Assembly: GCF_032884065.1 (NCBI RefSeq)
Contig: NC_088863.1
Span: 45,591,797-45,655,796, forward strand
DNA length: 64,000 nucleotides
From: Artemia franciscana
Lineage: Eukaryota > Arthropoda > Branchiopoda > Anostraca > Artemiidae
Direction: 5' to 3'
Positions 48,301 through 54,049 of the stretch are shown here, one piece after another (position 1 is the stretch's first letter; every line of letters begins with the position of its first letter). Made by a program: the position numbers and the translations under genes. The notes under the pieces are model-generated. The model worked only from the letters and a program-made list of their open reading frames with translations, searched no databases and was not told the origin of the DNA.

Positions 48301-49906
48301 ACAGTCGGGAAAAATAAGTTTTTAAATTCTTATTGTGAAATATCTTGGATCCATATGAGGCTATTTTCATTACGCAACTTGGAATCCGGATGTCAAAACA
48401 AATTAGATCCGTCTGAACCCAGCTTAAATGTTGTTGTGTCGCTTTTTTTCTTTGTGTGTGGTTTCATACAAACGTTTGACGATGTGTATTTTGATATGTA
48501 TGTTCCCTGTAAAACATGCGGTTTTTTTTACAATGCCAGCAGTAACTCGGGCCGAAATGACAAAATACTTGTATCGTGGGGTTCAAAGCGAGCAGTAACT
48601 TGCATCGATTATCATGTAGTTCATTAGATCTCTCCAGTCTCCGCGACAGAATAATAAAAATATTTTTTTATGTTGTTTTAAACTGGCTTAACAAGTAGGA
48701 CATTCTTCTTTTTTTTCAACGATTTTTCATCGGTTTTTACTGTACTTTTCAGTAAAGAAAATATAAGTGGAGACGGCTGAATTTCAGCCATCGTATAAAA
48801 GTAAAATTGTCGTAGTGCGTTGAAATATAAAATCTGCAGGATTGCAGAAAGACACCATATTAAAAACTTCTACACGGAACATAAACTTGAAAAGATAGCA
48901 ATAAAATGGATTATATCTGGGCAAAAAAGTACCTTTGAAGGAAGTTTCTTCATCAGTCCCAGAAATATTACCCTTTATTGGCTTCATAGTTGCAAGTACA
49001 GACTTTATGCTTTAGATTTACTTTTTGTTGTATAAGCTTTAAAGAAGGATCTGCACCTATATCCTTTGAAGTTATCTCATTTATCAGTATTGAATAATTT
49101 AGTATTAATTTACTGCAACTAAATCATAAATCTTACAAACAAAGATTGACCGAGTCAATTATTTACCCTACGTTTTAATAAAGGACCCAAAGGATATATA
49201 TCAATTTTCTTTGAAGGAATGTAATGTTGAATCAAAAACCAAAATATTCAACTAAATAATAATATTACATAATATTATATAATATTAGAAAATATTAGAT
49301 AATATAAAATTATATTACAAAATTAAACATTCAATTGCATTAAAAGGGTTATAATGTAATGTTGTAAGGGTAATATTAAATGTATTCAAAAGGTTAGTTG
49401 AACCATCAGAATAGTTATTTTCCTGCTGAATGTTTTAACAAAGTCGTTGTAAGTGCCTAGCAACTTGTAAAACTTTATTTTCGAAGTTTAGAATTATTTT
49501 TTGAATTAAAGTTTTTACTACGTAAAATAATTTCAATTGGCATGAGTGTCTAAGAGCTAGAAAATTTATTTTGAAATTAATTATTTTTGTTCTACACTAG
49601 GTTCGACCAATGGATGGCGACCCAAAACAATTCCTAAGAACGATGTCTTGTAGTACATCAGATATTGATACTTTAATCGAATCTATGACAGACGAAAGAC
49701 CTCAAACTCCTGACCTATTGAAAGAATTACCTAGTGATTTTGGACGGAGTTCTAGTGAGTTTTCAGAAAGTGATTTAGACAATCTGGGAATCAAAATTCC
49801 AAGTTCAAAGTGGTACTATGTCAGTGATACTCAAGTGAATTCAGTTGATATCGATAGAGTTCTCAAGTCACAAGCATATTTACTTTTTTATGAGAGAATA
49901 TATTAG
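12214..49906 (+). CDS. Usp16-45: Ubiquitin carboxyl-terminal hydrolase, USP16/USP45 type (11 exons, 5' incomplete)
   Basis: Deubiquitinase of the C19 cysteine peptidase family. Vertebrate USP16 removes ubiquitin from histone H2A and ribosomal substrates; arthropods normally have one gene for the USP16/USP45 pair. Join: 12214-12395, 14996-15114, 25571-25770, 27553-27857, 33976-34221, 37294-37603, 39383-39610, 42582-43073, 45639-45823, 47945-48052, 49601-49906. All introns are GT-AG and every phase matches, giving 893 visible residues plus a stop (human USP16 is about 820). Numbering from the first visible residue, a ZnF-UBP domain spans about 3-125 with the full zinc-ligand set. The catalytic Cys is ~218 in a [13 protein letters not shown] box, the His is ~786 in SGHYTA, and the Asp is ~868 in YVSDTQV. 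Finger CxxC pairs lie at 406/409 and 683/686. All key residues are present, so it should be active. The first exon, which must end in phase 1, is not identified. Introns range from 1.5 to 10.5 kb and are rich in transposons. Confidence 0.95.
12396..14351. other. Intron sequence, no further feature seen
   Basis: AT-rich intron between the first two visible exons. Short open frames (for example 12545-12802 +, 13086-13403 -) have no recognisable motif. I see no gene here. Confidence 0.5.
14352..14890 (-). pseudogene. RTE-like retrotransposon fragment, 5' end and endonuclease N-terminus
   Basis: Near-collinear with 56627-57035. On the - strand it reads [12 protein letters not shown], then an ETHI-like motif and YSGR-like blocks, as in the N-terminus of APE-type endonucleases of RTE-like elements. 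Several stops. The reverse transcriptase part is absent. Confidence 0.65.
14996..15114 (+). CDS. Usp16-45: Usp16-45 exon b: core of ZnF-UBP domain
   Basis: The acceptor is CATTTCTTGCAG and the donor is CCAAG|gtgaga; phases are 0 in and 2 out. It encodes [20 protein letters not shown], the hallmark ZnF-UBP core with ligands C77, C80, C85, H92 and H96. The 119-base exon is wedged between two retrotransposon fragments, about 105 bases upstream and about 70 bases downstream. Confidence 0.95.
15186..15640 (+). pseudogene. Non-LTR retrotransposon 3' fragment (I/Jockey-like), copy 3
   Basis: It encodes the RT C-terminal region: [20 protein letters not shown], then [20 protein letters not shown], closely related to copy 2. 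It ends in AATAAAG followed by (TTCA)n at 15611-15628. It starts about 70 bases after the donor of the 14996-15114 exon. Confidence 0.8.
15641..16141. other. Intron sequence, no feature seen
   Basis: Slightly less AT-rich intron DNA. No gene or repeat recognised. Confidence 0.4.
16142..16520. repeat. ~90-base tandem repeat
   Basis: Two adjacent close units (16142-16231 and 16232-16320) with TTGTCTTTTGTCATTATGAAA, TCGC(G/C)GAACC and AATTGTTCAGGTGGTGGGAC. A third, diverged partial unit lies at about 16452-16510. A GACCTTA(C/T)CCATGTCAAAA block also recurs. Confidence 0.75.
16806..16827. repeat. Short (TA)n microsatellite
   Basis: About eleven TA dinucleotides in the intron. Confidence 0.9.
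16830..17590. other. Intron sequence, no feature seen
   Basis: AT-rich; no gene, RNA or repeat recognised. Confidence 0.4.
17617..17914. repeat. Giant hairpin of family C copy B
   Basis: Arms of about 130 bases that carry CTTCGTATATGAAAGG and GGCTGCCTCCTCATCAACG in one arm and their exact complement in the other. Confidence 0.9.
17617..19316 (+). mobile_element. Family C repeat, full copy B
   Basis: Starts TTAAATAAAAAAAACAAG with a hairpin to 17914. It continues through TTGCCCTCCAATTTTTTGG, two GCGTAAAGAGCGAGG-type motifs, CCCCTCCCACGGGGACTGTG, AAAATGGCTATCTCA and AAATTTTCTCAGGCTCGTA. It ends GCCGGGTCGCTCCTTACTAC and a perfect 9-bp stem-loop (ACAGTTCGT-TACC-ACGAACTGT), then TTGATA. The GTAAGGAGCGAC near the 5' end and its inverse near the 3' end form short terminal inverted repeats. 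About 90% like 21190-22910 by eye. Confidence 0.9.
19316..19582 (+). repeat. Direct duplication of ~122 bases flanking family C copy B
   Basis: The segment from AGGCCAAATCACTTTTACGC to GGGGGGAGGGTTA occurs twice (about 19316-19437 and 19461-19582). The 17-base block CTGAACCTACTAGCTAT precedes the second copy, and it also precedes the family C insertion at 17600-17616. The structure is A-element-B-A-B. Within B, CGTATCCAGGATTTTTG resembles a hAT terminus. Confidence 0.85.
19590..20250. other. Intron sequence with G-run, no gene
   Basis: Contains a T-run/G-run (about 19650-19670), possibly a decayed transposon end. No coding signal. Confidence 0.35.
20255..20385 (+). mobile_element. Family C fragment
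   Basis: CACTTTAGCTTAAAGAG, then TTCGTTTCAAGTTTTAATG and GCTCTTTGTTTTCAGTTGA, diverged from the second hairpin arm of family C. Confidence 0.6.
20386..21017. other. Intron sequence, no gene
   Basis: No recognisable coding or RNA feature. It includes a C-run at about 20961-20974. Confidence 0.35.
21190..21486. repeat. Giant hairpin of family C copy C
   Basis: Both arms share the copy-specific bases GAGTGACATCAAAAC, AACGCACAG and GAGGCTGCTTCC, which the other two copies lack. Confidence 0.9.
21190..22910 (+). mobile_element. Family C repeat, full copy C, nested in the hAT element
   Basis: Same order of blocks as copy B, with the hairpin at 21190-21486. It has the same 3' end stem-loop and TTGATA. 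The two sides of the insertion (21118-21172 and 22927-22980) resemble each other (ATTGCA..GGTCATG, GTAAAACAGG), so the target seems duplicated there. Confidence 0.9.
23057..25245 (+). pseudogene. hAT transposase pseudogene (DUF4371/hATC type)
   Basis: The probable start ATG at 23057 opens [17 protein letters not shown]. After frame breaks come [12 protein letters not shown] (about 23280), [11 protein letters not shown] (about 23725) and [18 protein letters not shown] (about 23925), the conserved catalytic-core block. [18 protein letters not shown] follows at about 24112, then [16 protein letters not shown] and the C-terminal hAT dimerisation motif [18 protein letters not shown] (about 25075). 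Many stops and frameshifts, so it is dead. Confidence 0.85.
25571..25770 (+). CDS. Usp16-45: Usp16-45 exon c: end of ZnF-UBP domain and linker
   Basis: The acceptor is a T-run ending in TTTAG and the donor is ACACAG|gtagtc. The split Arg codon from exon b is completed by the first base. It encodes [10 protein letters not shown]...WCYACDNDV, which supplies the last ZnF-UBP ligands (H105, C118, C121). A basic linker then leads to the catalytic domain. It leaves in phase 1. The donor region is partly repeated about 97 bases downstream, but reading through meets a stop almost at once. Confidence 0.95.
25975..26045 (+). mobile_element. Possible Helitron-like 3' terminus
   Basis: CCGTGAGGGCTAAAGGCCCG, then AGTGAGCGAAGGGGGGCTAG and CAATCAGCCAGCTAG. 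It is GC-rich, with two short stems (GGGC/GCCC, GGCT/AGCC) and a CTAG end, which recalls arthropod Helitron ends. No left end or Rep/helicase is found, so the call is tentative. Confidence 0.35.
27553..27857 (+). CDS. Usp16-45: Usp16-45 exon d: USP Cys box
   Basis: The acceptor is TTTTTTTAG and the donor is TATAC|gtaagt; it enters in phase 1 and leaves in phase 0. After about 40 residues of charged linker comes [19 protein letters not shown], the USP Cys box. The nucleophile Cys is encoded at 27702-27704. The oxyanion-hole Asn (NLGNT) is also present. Confidence 0.97.
28938..29330 (+). pseudogene. mariner transposase relic
   Basis: Fragments in shifting frames follow mariner order. [17 protein letters not shown] and EVADAI are helix-turn-helix-like. 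DDPDLL is followed by RVV and YGYDIE, which corresponds to the catalytic D-E-W-Y region. Then come [16 protein letters not shown] and YQKCL...IQAEI. Multiple stops and indels. It lies in the intron after the USP Cys-box exon. Confidence 0.65.
29331..30990. other. Intron sequence, no feature seen
   Basis: AT-rich intron. No coding, RNA or clear repeat signal. Confidence 0.4.
31000..31095. repeat. Short irregular repeat of ATAATCAGT
   Basis: About seven ATAATCAGT or GTAATCAG-like words in under 100 bases, probably slippage-derived. Confidence 0.7.
31100..33970. other. Intron sequence with minor repeats
   Basis: 31090-31150 holds a short family C-like fragment (GGGCTCATTCGAAC... AAAGTTCTAGTGCC). 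33128-33156 and 33170-33200 are a ~30-base direct repeat (AATTTGATCAGACAGTTATA). The lysine-rich frames at 31681-32102 (-) are not convincing genes. Confidence 0.45.
33976..34221 (+). CDS. Usp16-45: Usp16-45 exon e: USP domain, QDSQELL-type box
   Basis: The acceptor is TTTCTCTTTAG and the donor is CTAGAG|gtaagt, both phase 0. It encodes [19 protein letters not shown] and then [19 protein letters not shown], the conserved second box of USP domains. It is 82 codons, with no insertions compared with the family. Confidence 0.95.
34704..35522 (+). mobile_element. Diverged family C relative
   Basis: Same block order as family C: AACGAACAGAAATTACT, TTAGTTGCCCTCCAAT (twice), AAAATGGCTATCTCAAAA, AAAAGGGCACTAG and CGAATGAGCCCTTTT. 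Sequence divergence is high. The 5' giant hairpin is lost or unrecognisable. It appears to end in a different, perfect GC-rich stem-loop at 35499-35522. Confidence 0.65.
35499..35522. repeat. Perfect 10-bp stem-loop
   Basis: TAGGCAGCGC-TATT-GCGCTGCCTA, with a 4-base loop. It is strikingly GC-rich for this intron and sits at the 3' end of the family C relative. Confidence 0.9.
35523..37290. other. Intron sequence, no gene
   Basis: AT-rich intron. Overlapping open frames on both strands at 35680-35946 show no motif. Confidence 0.4.
37294..37603 (+). CDS. Usp16-45: Usp16-45 exon f: USP fingers, first CxxC
   Basis: The acceptor is TTCTTTGCAG and the donor is TTTTA|gtaagt; it enters in phase 0 and leaves in phase 1. 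It encodes [19 protein letters not shown], the start of the zinc-ribbon 'fingers' (C406, C409), then FLDLSLSIS. It ends in an acidic DDDDED stretch that opens the charged insert. Confidence 0.95.
38011..38235. repeat. Tandem duplication, 114-base unit
   Basis: Two units starting AATGAAGCAG (38011 and 38125), with TTTTAGCAATAGTGGATG and AAGCAGTTGTACTTAC in both and about 90% identity by eye. Confidence 0.85.
38236..38700 (-). mobile_element. tRNA-SINE-like repeat
   Basis: On the - strand, GTGGATCGCACGGTGGA and GGGAGTTCAAGTCCTGG lie about 45 bases apart. They resemble A and B boxes of an RNA polymerase III promoter in a tRNA-derived head. The 38450-38700 body (GTAGTTGTCCTTGG, GTAGTACTGTCCTAAACAC, GGAAACCGCAG) recurs diverged at 53650-53900. 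The polymerase III reading is an inference. Confidence 0.5.
39383..39610 (+). CDS. Usp16-45: Usp16-45 exon g: Lys/Glu-rich insert in the USP domain
   Basis: The acceptor is TATTATTCTAG and the donor is CTCCTG|gtaaat; phase 1 in and out. It encodes a lysine-rich run ([13 protein letters not shown]) followed by alternating Glu/Lys and an acidic end. This matches in position and composition the disordered insert of USP16, which also begins with an SKH-L-KK motif. No fold is expected. The basic run could serve as a nuclear or nucleolar localisation signal, which is an inference. Confidence 0.9.
40283..40400 (+). mobile_element. hAT-like terminus fragment
   Basis: GGCCGTATCCATAGGG, then TTTGTCTGACTCGTAAAAATG and AAAATGCATATAAACATG. 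The arrangement resembles the left end of the hAT element at 21026 and the fragment at 2340-2482. Confidence 0.45.
41765..41985. mobile_element. Candidate short inverted-repeat element (MITE)
   Basis: The left end reads ATTGGCGTTAATCTGGGGAGG. The reverse complement of the right end reads AGTGGCGTCAATTTACGAAC. The element is about 220 bases and non-coding. A similar GAGGCGTCAATTCATAC occurs alone at about 50612. Confidence 0.4.
42582..43073 (+). CDS. Usp16-45: Usp16-45 exon h: acidic insert and second finger CxxC
   Basis: The acceptor is TATTCTTGCAG and the donor is AAAGGAC|gtgagt; phase 1 in and out. The first two thirds are acidic and probably disordered. The last 45 residues return to the USP fold with [16 protein letters not shown] and then CEGCTKRQ (C683, C686), the second zinc pair. 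This is the largest exon. Confidence 0.95.
43480..44160 (-). pseudogene. LINE reverse transcriptase C-terminal fragment
   Basis: On the - strand: [13 protein letters not shown], a stop, then [20 protein letters not shown] and QTTALRE. This is the IRPxLEYACPVWHS motif of LINE RT C-termini, with the Tyr codon changed to TAA. The downstream tail ([19 protein letters not shown]) is in another frame. Remnant only. Confidence 0.7.
44213..44290. repeat. 30-base tandem repeat, 2.6 copies
   Basis: Units GCTTCTGATTGGATTCTCAG followed by TG(A/G)CTTATAT at 44213, 44243 and 44273. Confidence 0.9.
45639..45823 (+). CDS. Usp16-45: Usp16-45 exon i: USP domain, [12 protein letters not shown] segment
   Basis: The acceptor is TTTCTTATTTCAG and the donor is TCATCG|gtaaga; it enters in phase 1 and leaves in phase 0. 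It encodes [17 protein letters not shown], then [20 protein letters not shown]. This is the diagnostic USP core strand block and is very close to USP16. Confidence 0.97.
46252..46642. mobile_element. MITE-like element with ~70-base terminal inverted repeats
   Basis: The left end (ATATGTTGCCGTAAATG ... GTCGACATTCACT(G/A)GTGAAT) is matched by the reverse complement of the right end (ATATGTTACTATAAATG ... same core). The left arm contains a perfect 20-base palindrome at 46283-46302, AGTGAATGTCGACATTCACT. The centre is non-coding, with GTAAGGTTTG repeated. Confidence 0.7.
47945..48052 (+). CDS. Usp16-45: Usp16-45 exon j: USP His box
   Basis: A 36-codon exon too short to stand out as an open frame. 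The acceptor is TTTATTTCAAG and the donor is GTTAAG|gtaggt, both phase 0. It encodes [20 protein letters not shown]. The general-base His is at 48032-48034. It is identified by exact phase fit and the family's His box. Confidence 0.97.
49255..49320. repeat. TAATAT low-complexity tract
   Basis: Repeated (A)TAATATTA and ATATTAGA words just upstream of the last protease exon. Confidence 0.85.
49601..49906 (+). CDS. Usp16-45: Usp16-45 exon k: C-terminal exon with catalytic Asp and stop
   Basis: The acceptor is TTCTACACTAG and the exon ends in TAG at 49904-49906. A Ser/Asp-rich loop is followed by [19 protein letters not shown] and the terminal [12 protein letters not shown]. The Asp of YVSDT is the expected third triad member. 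The ending YLLFYERI is the usual last segment of USP16/USP45. Confidence 0.97.
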   Translation, partial: VRPMDGDPKQFLRTMSCSTSDIDTLIESMTDERPQTPDLLKELPSDFGRSSSEFSESDLDNLGIKIPSSKWYYVSDTQVNSVDIDRVLKSQAYLLFYERIY

Positions 49907-50433
49907 ATAAGGCTAGTGCGCTTAGTGTTAACGCCTAATTTTTGAAATTAGTGTGTATTTATTGAATATTATGCAAAATATTAACAAGTTTCGAATATTA
50001 GGAAAAATATTCTTTGAGTCTCGAAGTCAACAAGGAGCTTGAGTCCTTAAGATAAACATTAAGTTTTGTAAAAATCTTTTTAATTATGGAATTTTCGATC
50101 CAACTCATTCATTTAATGAGTTTCGGGAATTTATTTGGGAGGAAGGATGCGGCAACTACATTAACAATATAGAATATAAGTACATGGGAATATGGAATAG
50201 GTTACATCAAGAATAGATATTAGGTGTGATGTATCAGGAAATTCGTTGGAAATTATTTTAAAAATTTATTTCACAAAATTATTTTTATTTCATTTCACTG
50301 GATTCTGACACGTGGTTGTTTTGCATTGTTATATATAGCTCGATGAAAATTCTAACTTGTTTCCAGCTATCTTGAGAATTTCCCTATTGTTCTTCTTGTT
50401 TTTAGTATCACTGTTTAAGTTTATATTTGCTTT

Positions 50434-50439
50434 AATAAA
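50434..50439 (+). promoter_or_regulatory. Candidate polyadenylation signal
   Basis: This is the first AATAAA after the Usp16-45 stop codon, about 530 bases downstream. The context is AT-rich, so chance occurrence is likely and the call is weak. No transcript evidence is available. Confidence 0.25.
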
Positions 50440-53400
50440 TCTTCAAAGTAATATTGCTTATTCCTTTAAAGCCAAAGAATTATCGGTCATGATAATCTGT
50501 TGTTTAAGTACAACTAATAGAAAAAACAAAAGATTTCAGAAACACATGACTTTTTTCTTATAGAATTCTGGATGTTTATTTTTAAAATCAACTTTGCTAT
50601 TATTAGAGGCGTCAATTCATACAAATGTGGTGGGAGGGTAAAATAAAATTTTCAATGTCTGGGGGGGGGGGTTTCGTTGTTCTTTTCAATTTTCAATGGA
50701 AATGCCAAAAAAGCTATTTTTCAATGAAAACACAAAAAAAAAATTTGCTAATCTAGGGGGAAGGGGGTGGGGGGTTTATCAAAAGGATGAAAGTGACACT
50801 TCAGTCGACGAACCTGGTCGTTAGCCGTATGAACAAAAGAAATTTGCTGATGGATTAAACAACAAAGTAAATGTCCAATAAAATTAATAAAAATACTAGG
50901 TGTTAAGGAAGATAGCCGAATATATTAGATGAAAATCTACAGTTTTCAAAAATTTTAAATTAGCTCCCTTTTCAACTTAGTTGTAAGCCTTATGAGCAAG
51001 TGGATCGGCTCAGCAATAAAATCTGAACCCAAAATTTTATATAGCTCATTTTACCACTTTATATATACACACCATTATTTCACGATGGGGAATTACGAAC
51101 AACAGTATTTAAAGACAGGGTCCAAAATTAAAGAGCTTATTTAAAATGTCGCTTTATGATTTAAGTGACAACGCACTTGGTCGACTCTTAGTGTTTCATG
51201 TTTGTAAGGACTGTCTTAAACAATAAGGATTGAAGCACCCGGAGCATCAAATGAGAACATTTGTTGTTGACTGGACTCATCTTTGGTCTATTCATATCCG
51301 AAAACCTTGATTTTCTAAGATTTTGATTTTGATTTTTTAAAAGTATAATCTTGTTAGGACAGTGTCATATTTTGTCAGTGTTGCCACGTTAATCCGTTGA
51401 AACAATTAAGCAAAGCAAACTAACTCATTAAATTTATCAACATAAAATACATTAAACACTTAAGACACAATAAGTGTACAACGCTGATCCCCACGAAGTC
51501 GCCATAACCTGTAAAGGCAATCCATAAAAATTGAAACATTAAGAATCTATTGACTCCCAAAGTAAAATACCTCTTCTTAAGGTGTTTGGTATCATTTGTT
51601 TTCAACATATTTTGTGGTTTTTCGTAAAAAATTTATTTTAATTTTAACTCCCGCTAGAAGTGAAATTTTTTTTAACTGCATATGGGGGTCTTTTTTATTT
51701 AAAATTGAAATCCCTTTTTTATTACTTTTTAAGACGTGTATGGTTGCGTAAGTTTTCCTGTAACCAGTTCAATGAATCAGATCTCATTTCACTGTCCTTG
51801 TTTTTTTTTTTTTTTTTTTATTATGTAACAAAAAAGACAAACATTTTTGTCATTGACTAATTTGAATAAACTACGAATAAAATCACACATGGGATTTTGT
51901 ATTGGCTTGGTTTCTTTTCAAGTTTTTCTTCAGTTTCTATATTTTTGCTTTAATTGCATAGTTATATAACCAGTAACAACCAGGATTATTCCGAGGCCTA
52001 TTTCCTCTGACATATCTAAATTACGCGCTTGCATAATCATTGTTTTATTCTTATGTTTCAAGTCGCAGAGTAGCAAATCAGTAATTACAGTTGAACTAAA
52101 AAATTCTGACGTAAATTAAAATTTTCCTTCCTGGTAATCATCTACAGGTGCTAAAGTAACTCGTTCCAGGGGCGAGACGAGTTTCCGTACCAGGCAGTGG
52201 CGGATTCGGGGGAGGGGTGCCCCCCCCCTGACGTCGTGGTGGATATATGGTTGGGATCACTTGGTCTGGTTTGGGTTAAGGCGAAAGTTTTTTTTTGTAA
52301 TTGGTTTTAATAGTCGAGGTTTTAATAAGGTTTTAATTATTAAGACTGTTTCGATTTACAAACAAGTTTAAAACAAGGTTTCAGTTACTTTCTGCGGTCT
52401 CTGTTAGATTTGTCTAATGACATATACCGCCAAAAAGTGTTTAACTAAATTTAGGTTAATCAAGGGAATCTGTCCGTATTACCACAAAAACCAACTGGGA
52501 GGGGAAATTTAAAATTCTAACTTCTTTAGGCTGTCGAATTGATATTTCAGGATTGTGCTGTCACAAGGGGATTGAAAAGTAAAATATTCACTTCTTTTTA
52601 CTATCAAAAATTTGTTTTGGAGTCTTGCTATGGCACTGAGGCGAATAAATTGATATCATTACTTTTTTTTGGCTGTTTGTTTTTTTTTTGGTTTGCTTTT
52701 TTTTGCAAAGATGGGTGGTTTTTACAACATTGTTGTTTTTTAGGGGATTTGTATAATAGAAATTAAATGTATGAGAAATGCAAAAATTATTAATTTAAGT
52801 TTTGGATTTTGGTGAGCAAATGGTGGCCACTTTACTGTCTATTTTCATCTAATTAAAGCTCTGCATTATATGACATATCACCTTCTCTGTTCATCCTAAA
52901 ACATTAAAATAAAGGCTAAACTCTTTAGAACTTTAATAAAGGTTCGTATAAGTATATCCTTAAAACTAAGCATATGAGTCGAAATACTCCTTCAAAGGTC
53001 GGAGTGATGGTGGGTTTCAGAGCGATTGGGTTGGAACTCCAGGGAATCACTCTGATCCAAACATCTGTTGAGCTAGACGAATCTTGGATAGTATAGAATC
53101 CTTGATTCGGTAATGATTTTGGTATCATTGGAGCCTTGAAAAAAACAAACTGTGGACTTGTTGTAGTCATCCCCTTCTCTCTCTCCTTCCATTTCACGCG
53201 TTACTCATCTTCTTTTATTATTTCACGCGCCCAAGGAGAAATGCGCGTTGAAAACTTAAATACATACTTTGTTTTTGTTTTAAATACTGTTTTTTTCGTA
53301 ATTTACAGTTATAATAACACCAATTTAAATTTATCAATATAATTTCAAACAATGTCAAACAATTTTAAACAATAAAATTTATCCGAACAATTTCCAAATC

Positions 53401-53640
53401 GCTGTTGACTGGGAGGCTAATGACACATTCAGGAGCACAGGATTCAGGCAAAATCAGTTGAAGCACCAAGGACAGCGAAAATGAAATCTGATTGTTTGAA
53501 TGGGCTAGGTGGATACTTACATAACCACATATATCCTGAAAAAGTTGTATAATTGGACAATTGATTGTTAACGGAAAAGACCTCAAAACAGTTATTATAA
53601 TAGCAGGTACCAATTTCAAGACAAGGAAACATTAACAAAA
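50440..53640. other. Downstream intergenic sequence, no firm gene
   Basis: AT-rich, with G-runs at about 50660, 50760 and 52205. CAGTGGCGGATTCGGGGGAG at about 52186 looks like a hAT end. A possible - strand exon at about 53000-53150 is discussed under findings. Confidence 0.4.
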
Positions 53641-53649
53641 ACGCATGGC

Positions 53650-53930
53650 ACCAAACATCTAAAGATGCAGTAGATTTCCTTTCAAGATTGTAGTTGTCTT
53701 TGGGAGTTAATAGATTACTAAGGGTTGAAGTTTTGTGGATGGAAACCCTTCGTAAAATTCAACTATTTAGTTTTGCTAAACTCTTTTCACGGTTCAACCT
53801 TGCGACTTATATGAAAATGTGGTACTACCCTAAAAACTTCACAATTCTGAAACACCCGAAACCAACGTTAGAAAGCTGCGGTTTTCTGATGTTGATGAAA
53901 GCTATTATAGCTTTAATTGAGGAAATCTCC
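53650..53930. repeat. Second copy of the 38450-38700 repeat body
   Basis: Shares TTGTAGTTGTCTTTGG, TGGTACTACCCTAAAAAC, ATTCTGAAACA and AAGCTGCGGTTTTC with 38460-38690, diverged. The tRNA-like head is not present. Confidence 0.6.
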
Positions 53931-54049
53931 TTTTGAGTCAGAAAAGAAACGTTTTCATCTTATCAAGACCTGAACATGTTTAATGGTGAGAATGAAAAGT
54001 CAATGCAAAAAAGAATAGCTTGCGTTACTAGTTCAAGAAAATTTGGTTG

